This document shows, one piece after another, positions 44,705 to 55,121 of a DNA stretch of 64,000 nt (within the stretch, counting starts at the first letter, position 1; each line of letters opens with the position of its first letter). The stretch is from Tanticharoenia sakaeratensis NBRC 103193. GTDB taxonomy: Bacteria; Pseudomonadota; Alphaproteobacteria; Acetobacterales; Acetobacteraceae. The notes under the pieces are model-generated. The model ran no database searches. It worked only from the letters and a program-made list of their open reading frames with translations, and had not been told where the DNA came from. The position numbers were made by a program, and so were the translations under genes. The DNA is taken from positions 62,001 through 126,000 of the forward strand of contig NZ_BALE01000010.1 of assembly GCF_000963885.1 (NCBI RefSeq), given 5' to 3'.

Positions 44705-45376
44705 ATGATGATGTCCAGAGCCGTTTGCCTCGTCCCGATCCTGGCCTGTCTTTGCGCCGTGAGCTCTGCGGTCCACGCACAGCCGTCCGCGCACTCCTCT
44801 TCGGCCGCTCCGGCGCCGGTCCCAAGCAAGCCACAGCCCCAGCCGCCGGCACAGGCCAAGACGTCAGGGCAGGGCAAGGCACCCGCAAAACCTGCGATTC
44901 CGCCCTTGCAGGATGCCGAACAGAAACTCGCCAACGCGACAGACTCGCAGCAGGCGCAGACGCTGGCGCGGCAGGCGGAGGCCCTGCGGCAGCGTGGGGT
45001 TTCGCCAACGGCCCAGCTTTTGATGCGCGACGCGCAGCATGCGCTCGAACAACATGACATGAAGACGGCCGAAGCCAGCATGGACGATGCGATCGTCCTG
45101 CAGCCCGATGCCGAAATCCTGTGGCGCTCGCGGGCCCAGGTGCGTGCGGATGCGGGTGATTTCGCAGGCGCCATCGCCGATCTGGGTGTGGCGCTGCAAC
45201 ATGATCCGGGCGACATCAATGCCTGGACGATGCTTTCGGATACGGAGTCCGACCGGCATGACTTCTCGGCGGCCTACGATGCCTACGAACATGTCCTGAC
45301 CCTCAATCCGTTGGTCAAGGACGGGCACAGGCGACTGGACAAGCTGAAGGTCGCCCGCGACGGCCAGCCGCTCTGA
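44705..45376 (+). CDS. Secreted tetratricopeptide-repeat protein
   Basis: This 223-residue protein begins with a signal peptide (CLVPILACLCAVSSAVHA) and a Pro/Ala/Ser-rich spacer (to about residue 65). Two to three TPR-like helical pairs follow (AQLLMRDAQHALEQHDMKTA, ILWRSRAQVRADAGDFAGAI and SAAYDAYEHVLTLNPLVKDG). Such repeats mediate protein-protein contacts in the periplasm. The partner is unknown. Three consecutive Met codons (44705-44713) make the exact start uncertain. Confidence 0.8.
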   Translation: MMMSRAVCLVPILACLCAVSSAVHAQPSAHSSSAAPAPVPSKPQPQPPAQAKTSGQGKAPAKPAIPPLQDAEQKLANATDSQQAQTLARQAEALRQRGVSPTAQLLMRDAQHALEQHDMKTAEASMDDAIVLQPDAEILWRSRAQVRADAGDFAGAIADLGVALQHDPGDINAWTMLSDTESDRHDFSAAYDAYEHVLTLNPLVKDGHRRLDKLKVARDGQPL

Positions 45377-45432
45377 AACGGAACCCGAGACCATTGTCGC
45401 CTGTTTCAGTTCCCGTCACACAGGAGTAGCCG

Positions 45433-45660
45433 ATGTTCTTTCGTAAAAAGTCCGCCCCGCCGGCACCGCAGCCGACAGTTACGCCAGGCAACGCCAAGCC
45501 GGCCGCTGGTCGTCACATCGGTGGCCTGACCACGATCAATGTCGGCCTCACCGCGTTGGCCAGCATCGGGCCGCGCCGGTTCCGCCCCCATGCGCAGGCA
45601 GCCCTCGCCATGATCGCCGCCGCCCAGGCTCTCTGGACGCTGATCCGCAAGTCGTCCTGA
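45433..45660 (+). CDS. Hypothetical small protein
   Basis: I do not recognise this 75-residue protein. It has a basic N-terminus (MFFRKKSAPPAPQP), a Pro-rich linker and an Ala/Leu-rich C-terminal half (LTTINVGLTALASIG, AQAALAMIAAAQALWTLI) that could form one or two membrane-associated helices. AGGAG lies 9 bases upstream of the ATG, which supports translation. It follows the TPR gene by 56 bases in the same direction and may share its transcript. Confidence 0.6.
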   Translation: MFFRKKSAPPAPQPTVTPGNAKPAAGRHIGGLTTINVGLTALASIGPRRFRPHAQAALAMIAAAQALWTLIRKSS

Positions 45661-46148
45661 TCGGGCTCAGGGCACTGAGGCGTAATGCGCCGCCCGGTGC
45701 CCAATCGACTGTCAGGTCGTCTCAGGGGGCGGGATCGGTCATGGCTTCTATGCTTCCCTGTTCGATACGACGCATCCAGCTCTGTTCTCCTCCGGAACGA
45801 AACGGCCGGATACAGTAAGCTGACGCGCTTCGTTCATGGACACATTGTTGGCAGGCGCACGGGGCAGCGCAGGTCCATGTCAAAGTCGGGCAGAATTGTC
45901 TGGCAGTTTCTTCATGATCTCCGCGTTTACGGCGTCTCCCAAGCATATTCACACGGTCTGCAGGAGCTGCGAGACGCAAGCGCCATCGTCACCAGATCCA
46001 GGTCAGGGCGAGCGAACAGCATGCAGCCAGCTGCAACGAGAGGTGCGGCGCGGATCATGATGCTGGCCTTCGAATATATCTGTGCGCTTCATCTCATGCG
46101 GCGTCGCGGATCACATCGAGAGCCATAATAACGGCCGCCGGCCCGCCC
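45661..46148. other. Intergenic stretch without a recognised gene
   Basis: About 490 bases between the small hypothetical gene and the end of priA. Composition is less GC-rich than the surroundings. Short frames on both strands give mixed-composition peptides that match no family I know. No hairpin with a T-run is visible. It may be decayed coding DNA, but there is no direct proof of a mobile element. Confidence 0.45.
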
Positions 46149-48425
46149 TCACAGGAACGATACCGGGTCGATGTCGATGTCCACGCGGGCCTGAGCGGGG
46201 ATCGTGACCCGTGCGCGCCAGGCCCGCAGGATCGGCTGCAGTGCGACGTTACGCGGGGCGCGCAGCAGCAGACGTCGCCGGTGGCGTCCGCGCAGCATGG
46301 CAAGCGGCGCCGGCGCCGGGCCGAGCACAGCAATGCCCGGCTGATCGGGCGCCGCATCGCCCAGCGCATTAGCCAGCGTGTCCGCGACGTCCGCGCTCGT
46401 CGCACTGACGATGAGGGCAGCGAGGCGACCATAGGGCGGCCAGTGCCCGGGGCGGCGCTGGGCAGCCTCCTGATCCATGAACGCGCGGAAATCCTGGCTG
46501 GCCAGCGCCAGCATGACCGGGTGATCGCAGGCATAGCTCTGCAGAAGCACATGCCCCGGCGCGGACGCGCGGCCCGCACGTCCCGCGACCTGATGAAGCA
46601 GCTGCACGGTGCGCTCCGCCGCGCGCAGATCGCCGCCGCCCAAGCCCAGATCGGCATCGACGACACCCACGAGCGTCAGATGCGGAAAATGCCAGCCCTT
46701 GGCGACGATCTGCGTGCCGATCACGAGATCGACTTCCCGATTGGAAATCTGATGCACCGCATGCGCCGTGGCATCCGGGGATCCCAGCGTGTCGGATGCC
46801 ATGACCAGAATACGCGCGTCCGGGAAGCGGGCGCGCGCTTCCTCGAGGACTCGCTCGATCCCCGGCCCGATCGGCGTAAGGCTGCCGGCGGCTCCGCAAC
46901 TCGGGCAGGTTTCCGGGATCGGCTCGACATGGCCGCAGTGATGGCAGGTCAGGATGCCCCGGGCGCGGTGCTCGACCAGCCAGGCCGTGCAGTTCGGGCA
47001 CTGCATCCGATGGCCGCAGGACCGGCACAGTGTCAGCGGCGCATAGCCGCGACGATTGAGGAACAGCATGGCCTGTTCGCCCCGCGCCATCGTTTCCTCC
47101 ATTGCCGTGACGAGGACGGGGGAGAGAAACGTCCCGCGTTCGGGCGGGTCGATGCGCATGTCGATCAGGGTGACGCTGGGCAGGGTCGCGCCGCCATGGC
47201 GCGATGTCAGGATCAGATGCCGGTACCGGCCGGATTCGACATTGGCGAGCGTCTCGAGGCTGGGCGTCGCCGACACGAGAATCGCGGGCACGCCGGAGAG
47301 GGAAGCGCGCACCACGCCCATGTCCCGGCCATGGTAGAAAAATCCGTCCTCCTGCTTGAACGCCGTCTCGTGCTCCTCGTCGATCACGACGACGCCCAGA
47401 TCCCTGAACGGCAGAAACAGGGCCGATCGCGCGCCGACTACAACGCGCGCCTCGCCCGACAACACACCGTGCCACGTCGCGCGCCGCAGTCCCGGCGACA
47501 GGTCGGAATGCCACAGGGCCGGTGCCGTGCCGAAACGGCGCGCGAAGCGATCGACCCACTGGGCGGACAGCGCGATTTCCGGCAGCAGCACGAGCGCCTG
47601 ACGGCCGGCCCGCAGCGCCTCGGCAACCGCCTCCAGATAGACCTCCGTCTTGCCCGAGCCGGTGACGCCTTCCAGAAGGATGCCCTGAAAGCGATCGGCT
47701 TTGACGGCATCAACCAGTACCTGCGCGGCCTCGGTCTGCTCCGTGGACAGGTCCGGCGGGGCGAATTCCGGATCGGGACTCGGGCTGCTTCCCACAGGTG
47801 CCATCGGCACCGATCGAAGGCCGCCCGCATCGGCCAGTCCGCGCACGACGCCTGAACTCACGCCCGCCATGCGGGCGAGATCTGTAGTGGTGAGCGGCAC
47901 CGCCGACGCCTGCGCCAGGACGGCACGCCGACTGTCCGTCAGGCGCAGGTCGGGCGGCATTTCGCACCGGACCCACCCCAGCGCCGGCCTGGGCGCAGGC
48001 GACACCTGCATGCGCAATGCGGTCGCCAGCAGCAGGCCCGGCGGGGCAAGCGTGTAGGCCGCAACCCAGTCGATGAAGCGGCGCCAGCCGGGCGGAAACG
48101 GAGGCGCATCGCTCCGGGTGCACACGGCACGCAACTTGCTCGCCTCCACGACGCGCGCGGGTGGCGGGGCAAAGTCGGGCGGTGCCGCGCTCTCGTCGTC
48201 CCAGACGCAGCCGAGTTCCTCGCGCCGCCCCAGTGGCACGACGACGATCTCGCCCGGGGACAGCACCATGTCGTCCGGCACGCGATAATCGAGCGGACCC
48301 GGAAAAGGCAGCGGGAGCAGAACCTTGACCCGTGCGATGTCATCGACCGACAGTGACGGTTGCGCCGGTGTTGCGGTGCGCTTCGGCTTTTGCGCGCGCG
48401 GCGGTTGATCTAGGCTCGAAATCAT
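46149..48425 (-). CDS. priA: Primosomal protein N' (replication restart helicase PriA)
   Basis: The 758-residue helicase restarts stalled replication forks. It has an N-terminal DNA-binding domain (VKVLLPLPFPGPLDYRVPDD), Walker A in EGVTGSGKTEVYLE near residue 260, the DEEH box in VVVIDEEHETAFKQEDG, motif GRDMGVVRASL, zinc-binding Cys clusters (CRSCGHRMQCPNC and CHHCGHVEPIPETCPSCG), and VIGTQIVAKGWHFPHLTLVG. It is divergent from xerC, a common neighbour in alphaproteobacteria. Confidence 0.96.
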   Translation of the reverse strand: MISSLDQPPRAQKPKRTATPAQPSLSVDDIARVKVLLPLPFPGPLDYRVPDDMVLSPGEIVVVPLGRREELGCVWDDESAAPPDFAPPPARVVEASKLRAVCTRSDAPPFPPGWRRFIDWVAAYTLAPPGLLLATALRMQVSPAPRPALGWVRCEMPPDLRLTDSRRAVLAQASAVPLTTTDLARMAGVSSGVVRGLADAGGLRSVPMAPVGSSPSPDPEFAPPDLSTEQTEAAQVLVDAVKADRFQGILLEGVTGSGKTEVYLEAVAEALRAGRQALVLLPEIALSAQWVDRFARRFGTAPALWHSDLSPGLRRATWHGVLSGEARVVVGARSALFLPFRDLGVVVIDEEHETAFKQEDGFFYHGRDMGVVRASLSGVPAILVSATPSLETLANVESGRYRHLILTSRHGGATLPSVTLIDMRIDPPERGTFLSPVLVTAMEETMARGEQAMLFLNRRGYAPLTLCRSCGHRMQCPNCTAWLVEHRARGILTCHHCGHVEPIPETCPSCGAAGSLTPIGPGIERVLEEARARFPDARILVMASDTLGSPDATAHAVHQISNREVDLVIGTQIVAKGWHFPHLTLVGVVDADLGLGGGDLRAAERTVQLLHQVAGRAGRASAPGHVLLQSYACDHPVMLALASQDFRAFMDQEAAQRRPGHWPPYGRLAALIVSATSADVADTLANALGDAAPDQPGIAVLGPAPAPLAMLRGRHRRRLLLRAPRNVALQPILRAWRARVTIPAQARVDIDIDPVSFL

Positions 48426-48539
48426 GGACGCATCTTACCCGATCGCACGCATCCGTCTCCTGAAGGTCTGCCGGAAACATGTGCGGCGACCGAGGGGCAA
48501 ATCTCCAGCGGATGGTTCGGCGGCGGAGGCGCGCGCTTC

Positions 48540-49535
48540 ATGATGGCCGAGGATACCGTCGCGGGCTGGATCACGTTCCTCTCGCAGGAGCGTCGCGCCA
48601 GCGCAGCCACGGTCGCGGCATATCAGCACGATCTGTCCCGCGCTCTGGCGTTCCTGACGGAGCATCTCGGCGGTCCGCCGGATCTGGCGGCAATGGGACG
48701 CCTGTCGGTCGCGGATCTGCGCGCCTGGCTCGCGCACGAGAGCACGGCGCCCGGCAAGGCGCGATCCAATTCCACGCCGGATGCCCGAACCCGTACCCGC
48801 GCGCGTCGGCTGTCCGCGCTCCGGGCGTTCTATCGTTATCTCAACCAGCGGCATGGTATCGAAAATACGGCTGCCAGCCTGCTGCAGATGCCGCGCACCA
48901 AACGGCGGCTGCCGCGTCCGCTCGACGCGGACACGGCGCGCGCTGCACCGTCGGAAATCGCGGAACTCGGTCATACGCCGATGGCGCGGGCCCGCGATGT
49001 CGCGCTGTTCACATTGCTCTACGGCGCGGGTCTGCGCATTGCCGAAGCACTGGCGCTCGACATCGGCGATCTGGCACGACACGGCACGGGCATCCTGCGA
49101 ATCCGGGGCAAGGGTGGCCGTGAGCGTCTGGTGCCGCTGCTGCCCGCCGTCTCCGACGCGTTGCGGGACTGGTGCACGCGGCATCCGAATCCGCAGCCCG
49201 ATGCGCCGTTGTTTCCGGGCGTGCGCGGCGGCCGCCTGCAACCAGCCATTGCCCAGCGGGCGATGCGGGAATGGCGGGCACTGTCGGGTCTCGGCGGCCA
49301 TGTCACGCCACATGCACTGCGGCATTCGTTCGCCACGCATCTGATGGAAAATGGCGCCGACCTGCGCTCGATTCAGGAATTGCTGGGCCATGTCAGCCTC
49401 TCTACGACGCAGACCTACACGCTGGCTGATGAAAAGCGGCTTCTGAAGGTCTGGTCGGACGCTCATCCGCGTGCCCATGGTGCACGCGATGCCAATGCCA
49501 GCCCTGGTGCGGGAACCGGAGAGCACGGCACGTGA
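48540..49535 (+). CDS. xerC: Tyrosine recombinase XerC
   Basis: This 331-residue site-specific recombinase should resolve chromosome dimers at dif together with XerD. The N-terminal SAM-like domain (WITFLSQERRASAATVAAYQ) is followed by the catalytic domain with Arg in GAGLRIAEALAL, Lys in RGKGGRERLVPL, HALRHSFATHLMENG, GHVSLSTTQTYT (His and nucleophile Tyr). XerC is preferred to XerD because of its position next to priA. The start may be either of two adjacent Met codons at 48540. The C-terminal tail of about 25 residues is Gly/Ala-rich. Confidence 0.9.
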   Translation: MMAEDTVAGWITFLSQERRASAATVAAYQHDLSRALAFLTEHLGGPPDLAAMGRLSVADLRAWLAHESTAPGKARSNSTPDARTRTRARRLSALRAFYRYLNQRHGIENTAASLLQMPRTKRRLPRPLDADTARAAPSEIAELGHTPMARARDVALFTLLYGAGLRIAEALALDIGDLARHGTGILRIRGKGGRERLVPLLPAVSDALRDWCTRHPNPQPDAPLFPGVRGGRLQPAIAQRAMREWRALSGLGGHVTPHALRHSFATHLMENGADLRSIQELLGHVSLSTTQTYTLADEKRLLKVWSDAHPRAHGARDANASPGAGTGEHGT

Positions 49536-50482
49536 AGAAACTGCCGCGCGTCGTCGGTATTCTGGCGGCGCTGGGTCTCATGGCTGCGGCCCCGCCGCGA
49601 TGTGTGCTTCAACAGATCGCCGACGTGCCGCTGCGTGACGACGGTGGCTATCTCAGCATTCGCGTGCGGATCGGCGATCATGCCGCGAGCCTGCTGGTCG
49701 ATACCGGTTCCGAAGGCAGCCTGATCACGCCCGAAGCCGCATCCGCGTTTGGTCTGACGCAGGACGCGGCGCATCAGACACGCGTGACCGGCACCGGCGG
49801 CATGACACGCATGGTGCCCAATGTCATGGTGCCGAATCTGGCTTTGGCAGAGAACCTGCAGCTCGGTCCGCTGTCACTGCCGGTCGGTGCCTTGCCGGGA
49901 AGTCCACGCATCGTGCCGGCTATTGCGGGATTGCTGGGTGGCGACGTGCTTGGCCAGTTCGACATCGTATTCGACGTGAAACGCCAGACACTCGCGTTCT
50001 GGCGGGTCAGCACGCCGAACGCGGCCTGTCGTTCGCCACCCGACTGGCATGGCCGCTATACGACGCTGATGCCGGAACGCGACGGCGCGCGCCTTTCGGT
50101 CGCGTTCACACTCGACGGGCAGACGGGGCGCGCATTGCTCGACAGCGGGGCGCGGTCGCGCATCGTGTCGATCCAGTTCGCGGCACGCGCAGGCGTGGAT
50201 TCGGAGCAGCTTGCTCGCGACCCGGGCGGGACCACGAGCGGGATCGATTTTCGAGAGGCGCTCTATCACTGGCACCGGTTCGGAAGCCTGCGGATCGGCG
50301 ACGATGCGCCGGTCCGCAGGCCGGTCCTGACCGTGGCGCCGCTGCATGACGATGCCGACATGCTGTTGGGCGCGGACTGGTTCGCGGAACGGCCCGTGTG
50401 GCTGTCCTATGCGACAAACCGCGTCTTCGTCGCACAGATGACGGAACGCGCGGCCGGGCAGGGCGCGCGCGTCAGCCCTTGA
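49532..50482 (+). CDS. Secreted retropepsin-like aspartic protease with two domains, GTG start
   Basis: This 316-residue protein has an N-terminal signal segment (VVGILAALGLMAAAPP) and two aspartic-protease-like halves: LLVDTGSEGSLITPEAA near residue 55 and RALLDSGARSRIVSIQF near 200. Each half carries the D-(T/S)-G signature, so the two could pair into one active site as in pepsin, or act separately. FDIVFDVKRQTLAFW and MLLGADWFAE are typical of the family. Translation starts at a GTG that overlaps the xerC stop (GTGA). The substrate is unknown. Confidence 0.8.
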   Translation: MKKLPRVVGILAALGLMAAAPPRCVLQQIADVPLRDDGGYLSIRVRIGDHAASLLVDTGSEGSLITPEAASAFGLTQDAAHQTRVTGTGGMTRMVPNVMVPNLALAENLQLGPLSLPVGALPGSPRIVPAIAGLLGGDVLGQFDIVFDVKRQTLAFWRVSTPNAACRSPPDWHGRYTTLMPERDGARLSVAFTLDGQTGRALLDSGARSRIVSIQFAARAGVDSEQLARDPGGTTSGIDFREALYHWHRFGSLRIGDDAPVRRPVLTVAPLHDDADMLLGADWFAERPVWLSYATNRVFVAQMTERAAGQGARVSP

Positions 50483-51011
50483 GCTTGGCGTTGCACTGGC
50501 TGTAGTAGCCGCCGCCCTTCTGGATCCACTTCAGGCCGCCATTGCCGCCGGATTCCTTGTTGGCGTGATACTGGTCGAGGCAGGTCTTCATGCGGGCCTT
50601 GCCGGCCGACAGCTTGCTGTACTGCGCAGAAACACTGGTCGGGAAGACGGCATTGCCCGATGCGACCGCGGCCGGCTTCGTGCCCAGCCCCGGACCCGGC
50701 TCGGCGGTCGCGGCCGGTGCCGTCGTGGGCTTTGCCGGTGCCGATGCCGCCGTGTCGGACGCCGTGGATGCGCCGGCGGCCGTCGGCGGGCTCGACGGCG
50801 CCGAAGCCGCGGCCGGTGTCGTGGCGGCGCACTGGCTGGCCTTGAAAGCCTTGTAGCTCTGGCCATTCAGCGTCTTGTCGGCTTTCGCCGCCTGGAACTT
50901 CGCGTGGCACTCCTTGGCGGTCAGGCCTGCGGCATGAGCCGGAAGGAGAGCCAGCGCGCCTGCGAACAACGTCACGGCGCTCAGTCGCGTGAGAACGGAA
51001 GATGTGGGCAT
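50472..51011 (-). CDS. Secreted Cys-containing protein, PsiF-like repeat region
   Basis: This protein of about 179 residues has a signal peptide (VTLFAGALALLPAHA), then a module AKECHAKFQAAKADKTLNG with a second Cys in AFKASQC, resembling the PsiF repeat, a long Ala/Pro/Ser/Thr linker (about residues 60-125) and a C-terminal module with Cys in KTCLDQYHANK and YYSQCNAKLKG. The two pairs of Cys suggest disulfides in the periplasm. Function is unknown. Its end overlaps the end of the protease gene by 11 bases (convergent). I start at the ATG at 51011. Confidence 0.7.
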   Translation of the reverse strand: MPTSSVLTRLSAVTLFAGALALLPAHAAGLTAKECHAKFQAAKADKTLNGQSYKAFKASQCAATTPAAASAPSSPPTAAGASTASDTAASAPAKPTTAPAATAEPGPGLGTKPAAVASGNAVFPTSVSAQYSKLSAGKARMKTCLDQYHANKESGGNGGLKWIQKGGGYYSQCNAKLKG

Positions 51012-51110
51012 CGTCGGTCGATTTCCTGTCGGGGTGGCATGAAGCGTGCGGGCGCGTGGTGCCGTCTGCAACATCACAGGATTACGCGCCGCCCACGAAG
51101 ACACACAATG

Positions 51111-52923
<1,813 letters not shown>

Positions 52924-52984
52924 CTTGCGAACCGGCTTGCGCGCCGCCTTGGCGCGGGCCCGCGTTGGTGAGACAAGCGTGCGC

Positions 52985-54178
52985 ATGACCGAGATCTGCA
53001 TCAATGGCGCCGGCCCCGTCGGCGCAGCACTCGCCTGCCGCCTCGCCGCGTCGGGCTGGCGTGTCCTCGTGGTCGATCGGGCGGGCCTGGCCGAAGCCGA
53101 GGACCCGAGCCTCGACGGGCGCGCCTATGCGATCGCCGAAGGGGCGCGCCGAATGCTTGAGGCAGCCGGCGTCTGGCAGCATCTCGGCGCGATCCCGCAG
53201 CCGATCACGGAAATCCGCGTGGCCGACGGCCGCCCCGGCGAGCGGCCATCCGCCCTTGGCCTGCAGTTCGCATCCGACGATCGCCCGTCCGACGATGTGC
53301 CGTTCGGCTGGATGATCGAGGCGCGTGACCTGCGAACCGCCCTGAACGCCGCCTTGCGCACGCAGCCGCTCATCACTGTCGCGGCTCCTGACCAGGCCCG
53401 TTTTTCATTCGGGCGGGACGGCGTGTCGGTCGCGCTCAATTCGGGCGCGACCCACGAGGTCAGGCTCGCCATCGCGGCGGAAGGCCGCCGCAGTCCCCTG
53501 CGCGAGCAGGCCGGGATTGCCGTCACGCGCATTCCCTATCACCAGTGCGGACTGGTCGCGATGATCGGCCATGAGCGCCCCCATGACGGAACGGCACTCG
53601 AGCAGTTCCTGCCGCAGGGGCCCTTCGCCCGGCTGCCTATGCGCGGCACGGATGCCCATCCGAACCGTTCCGCGATCGTCTGGGCCGAAAGCGAGATCCG
53701 CGCGCGTCGTTATTACGATCTTCCCGATGCTGCATTCGCCGCCGAAATCGCCGAACGGCTGCGGGCCGAGGACACGGGCGCGATCACAATGGCGGGGCGT
53801 CGCTGGATCTATCCCCTGTCGGCGCAATATGCGCATTCCTATATCGCCGATCGGATGGCGCTCGTGGGCGACAGTGCCCATGGTATTCATCCGATTGCAG
53901 GCCAGGGGCTCAATCTCGGCTTTCGTGACGTGATCGCGCTCGCACGCACCCTGGGTGAAGCGCGAGGTCAGGATCCCGGAAGCCGCGACTGCCTCATGCG
54001 TTATCAGCGCGCGACACGGCCCGGCAATCTCGCCATGCTGGCGGCAACCGACGGGCTAGAGCGGCTGTTCGGCAACGACAACCCGGTTCTGCGCCTGGGC
54101 CGCGATCTCGGCATGGCGGCGGTCAACCGGCTCCCCCGCCTGCGTCGCGCCTTCGCGCGCCGGGCGATGGGTCTGTAG
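52985..54178 (+). CDS. UbiH/UbiF-family FAD-dependent monooxygenase
   Basis: This 397-residue flavoprotein hydroxylates the ring of ubiquinone precursors. It has the N-terminal FAD motif CINGAGPVGAALACRLA, the middle DG-type region and the C-terminal signature ALVGDSAHGIHPIAGQGLNL with GFRDVIALA. The ring position (UbiH, UbiF or UbiI type) is not clear. The ATG at 52985 matches the family start; an in-frame start at 52925 would add 20 Arg/Ala-rich residues. It is divergent from glnK. Acetic acid bacteria rely heavily on ubiquinone for periplasmic oxidations. Confidence 0.88.
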   Translation: MTEICINGAGPVGAALACRLAASGWRVLVVDRAGLAEAEDPSLDGRAYAIAEGARRMLEAAGVWQHLGAIPQPITEIRVADGRPGERPSALGLQFASDDRPSDDVPFGWMIEARDLRTALNAALRTQPLITVAAPDQARFSFGRDGVSVALNSGATHEVRLAIAAEGRRSPLREQAGIAVTRIPYHQCGLVAMIGHERPHDGTALEQFLPQGPFARLPMRGTDAHPNRSAIVWAESEIRARRYYDLPDAAFAAEIAERLRAEDTGAITMAGRRWIYPLSAQYAHSYIADRMALVGDSAHGIHPIAGQGLNLGFRDVIALARTLGEARGQDPGSRDCLMRYQRATRPGNLAMLAATDGLERLFGNDNPVLRLGRDLGMAAVNRLPRLRRAFARRAMGL

Positions 54179-54193
54179 AAGGAAACGCGGACC

Positions 54194-55027
54194 ATGGGCA
54201 ACACGGTGCGCCTGATCTCGGATGCGAACCCGGACGGCGTGGATCTCGCAGCACTCTGGCGCGTGATGCGGACGCAGGCCAATGTGTGCTGCGACGTGCT
54301 CATCCAGGGCGTGTTCGCGACCGGCATCAACGATCATGCGACGTTCGCACAGGCCCTGTCGGCACTGCTCGGTGACAAGCTGGCGGATCGGGCGATTGCG
54401 GCCCCCGCGCTGGCGTCTCTCGTCAGTTCATGCCTGGCCGACGAACCGGCCATCGCCGATGCGGCCGCCTGCGACATGATTGCGACGTGCGAGCGCGATC
54501 CGGCGTGCCCGGACTACGTGACGCCGTTCCTGTTTTTCAAGGGATTCCACGCGATCCAGAGCCAGCGCGTGGCCAACTGGCTATGGCGCAACGGGCGCCG
54601 TCATCTCGCCTACCATCTGCAGAGCCGGATGTCGGAGCGCTTCGGTGTCGACATCCATCCTGCCGCAACGCTCGGCCGTCGTCTGATCTTCGACCATGGA
54701 ACCGGGATCGTGATCGGCGAGACCTCGATCGTCGAGGATGACGTTTCGATGCTGCAGGGTGTCACGCTGGGCGGCACCGGCAAGGAGATCGGCGATCGTC
54801 ATCCGAAGGTGCGGCGCGGCGTGCTGATCGGCGCCGGCGCCAAGGTTCTGGGCGCGATCGAGGTGGGCGAGGGCGCGAAGATCGGCGCGGGCTCGATCGT
54901 GCTCGAAAACGTGGCGCCTTTCACGACCGTGGTCGGCAATCCCGCGCGGCGCGTCGGAACGCGGCATACGGCATTGCCCGCGCTCACGATGGATCAGAGG
55001 CTGCCGCCCGTCGATTATGTGATCTGA
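54194..55027 (+). CDS. cysE: Serine O-acetyltransferase
   Basis: CysE makes O-acetylserine, the direct precursor of cysteine. The 277-residue protein has an alpha-helical N-terminal domain (DPACPDYVTPFLFFKGFHAIQ) and C-terminal hexapeptide repeats forming the left-handed beta helix: RLIFDHGTGIVIGETSIV, LQGVTLGGTGKEIGDRHPKV, GVLIGAGAKVLGAIEVGEGA and TVVGNPARRVG. It starts 15 bases after the UbiH-family gene and may share its transcript. Confidence 0.95.
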   Translation: MGNTVRLISDANPDGVDLAALWRVMRTQANVCCDVLIQGVFATGINDHATFAQALSALLGDKLADRAIAAPALASLVSSCLADEPAIADAAACDMIATCERDPACPDYVTPFLFFKGFHAIQSQRVANWLWRNGRRHLAYHLQSRMSERFGVDIHPAATLGRRLIFDHGTGIVIGETSIVEDDVSMLQGVTLGGTGKEIGDRHPKVRRGVLIGAGAKVLGAIEVGEGAKIGAGSIVLENVAPFTTVVGNPARRVGTRHTALPALTMDQRLPPVDYVI

Positions 55028-55121
55028 TCCGGCTCGGCAGGGGCGCGCAACCGCCTCCACCCGCCGCCCGTTGGCCGTCCGACGCCCGCGCCGGGTGACG
55101 AAGGTGAGGAATGCGAGCCTC

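Noticed and set aside
45661-46148. Possible decayed insertion sequence
   Set aside because: No transposase motif, terminal inverted repeats or target duplications could be seen.
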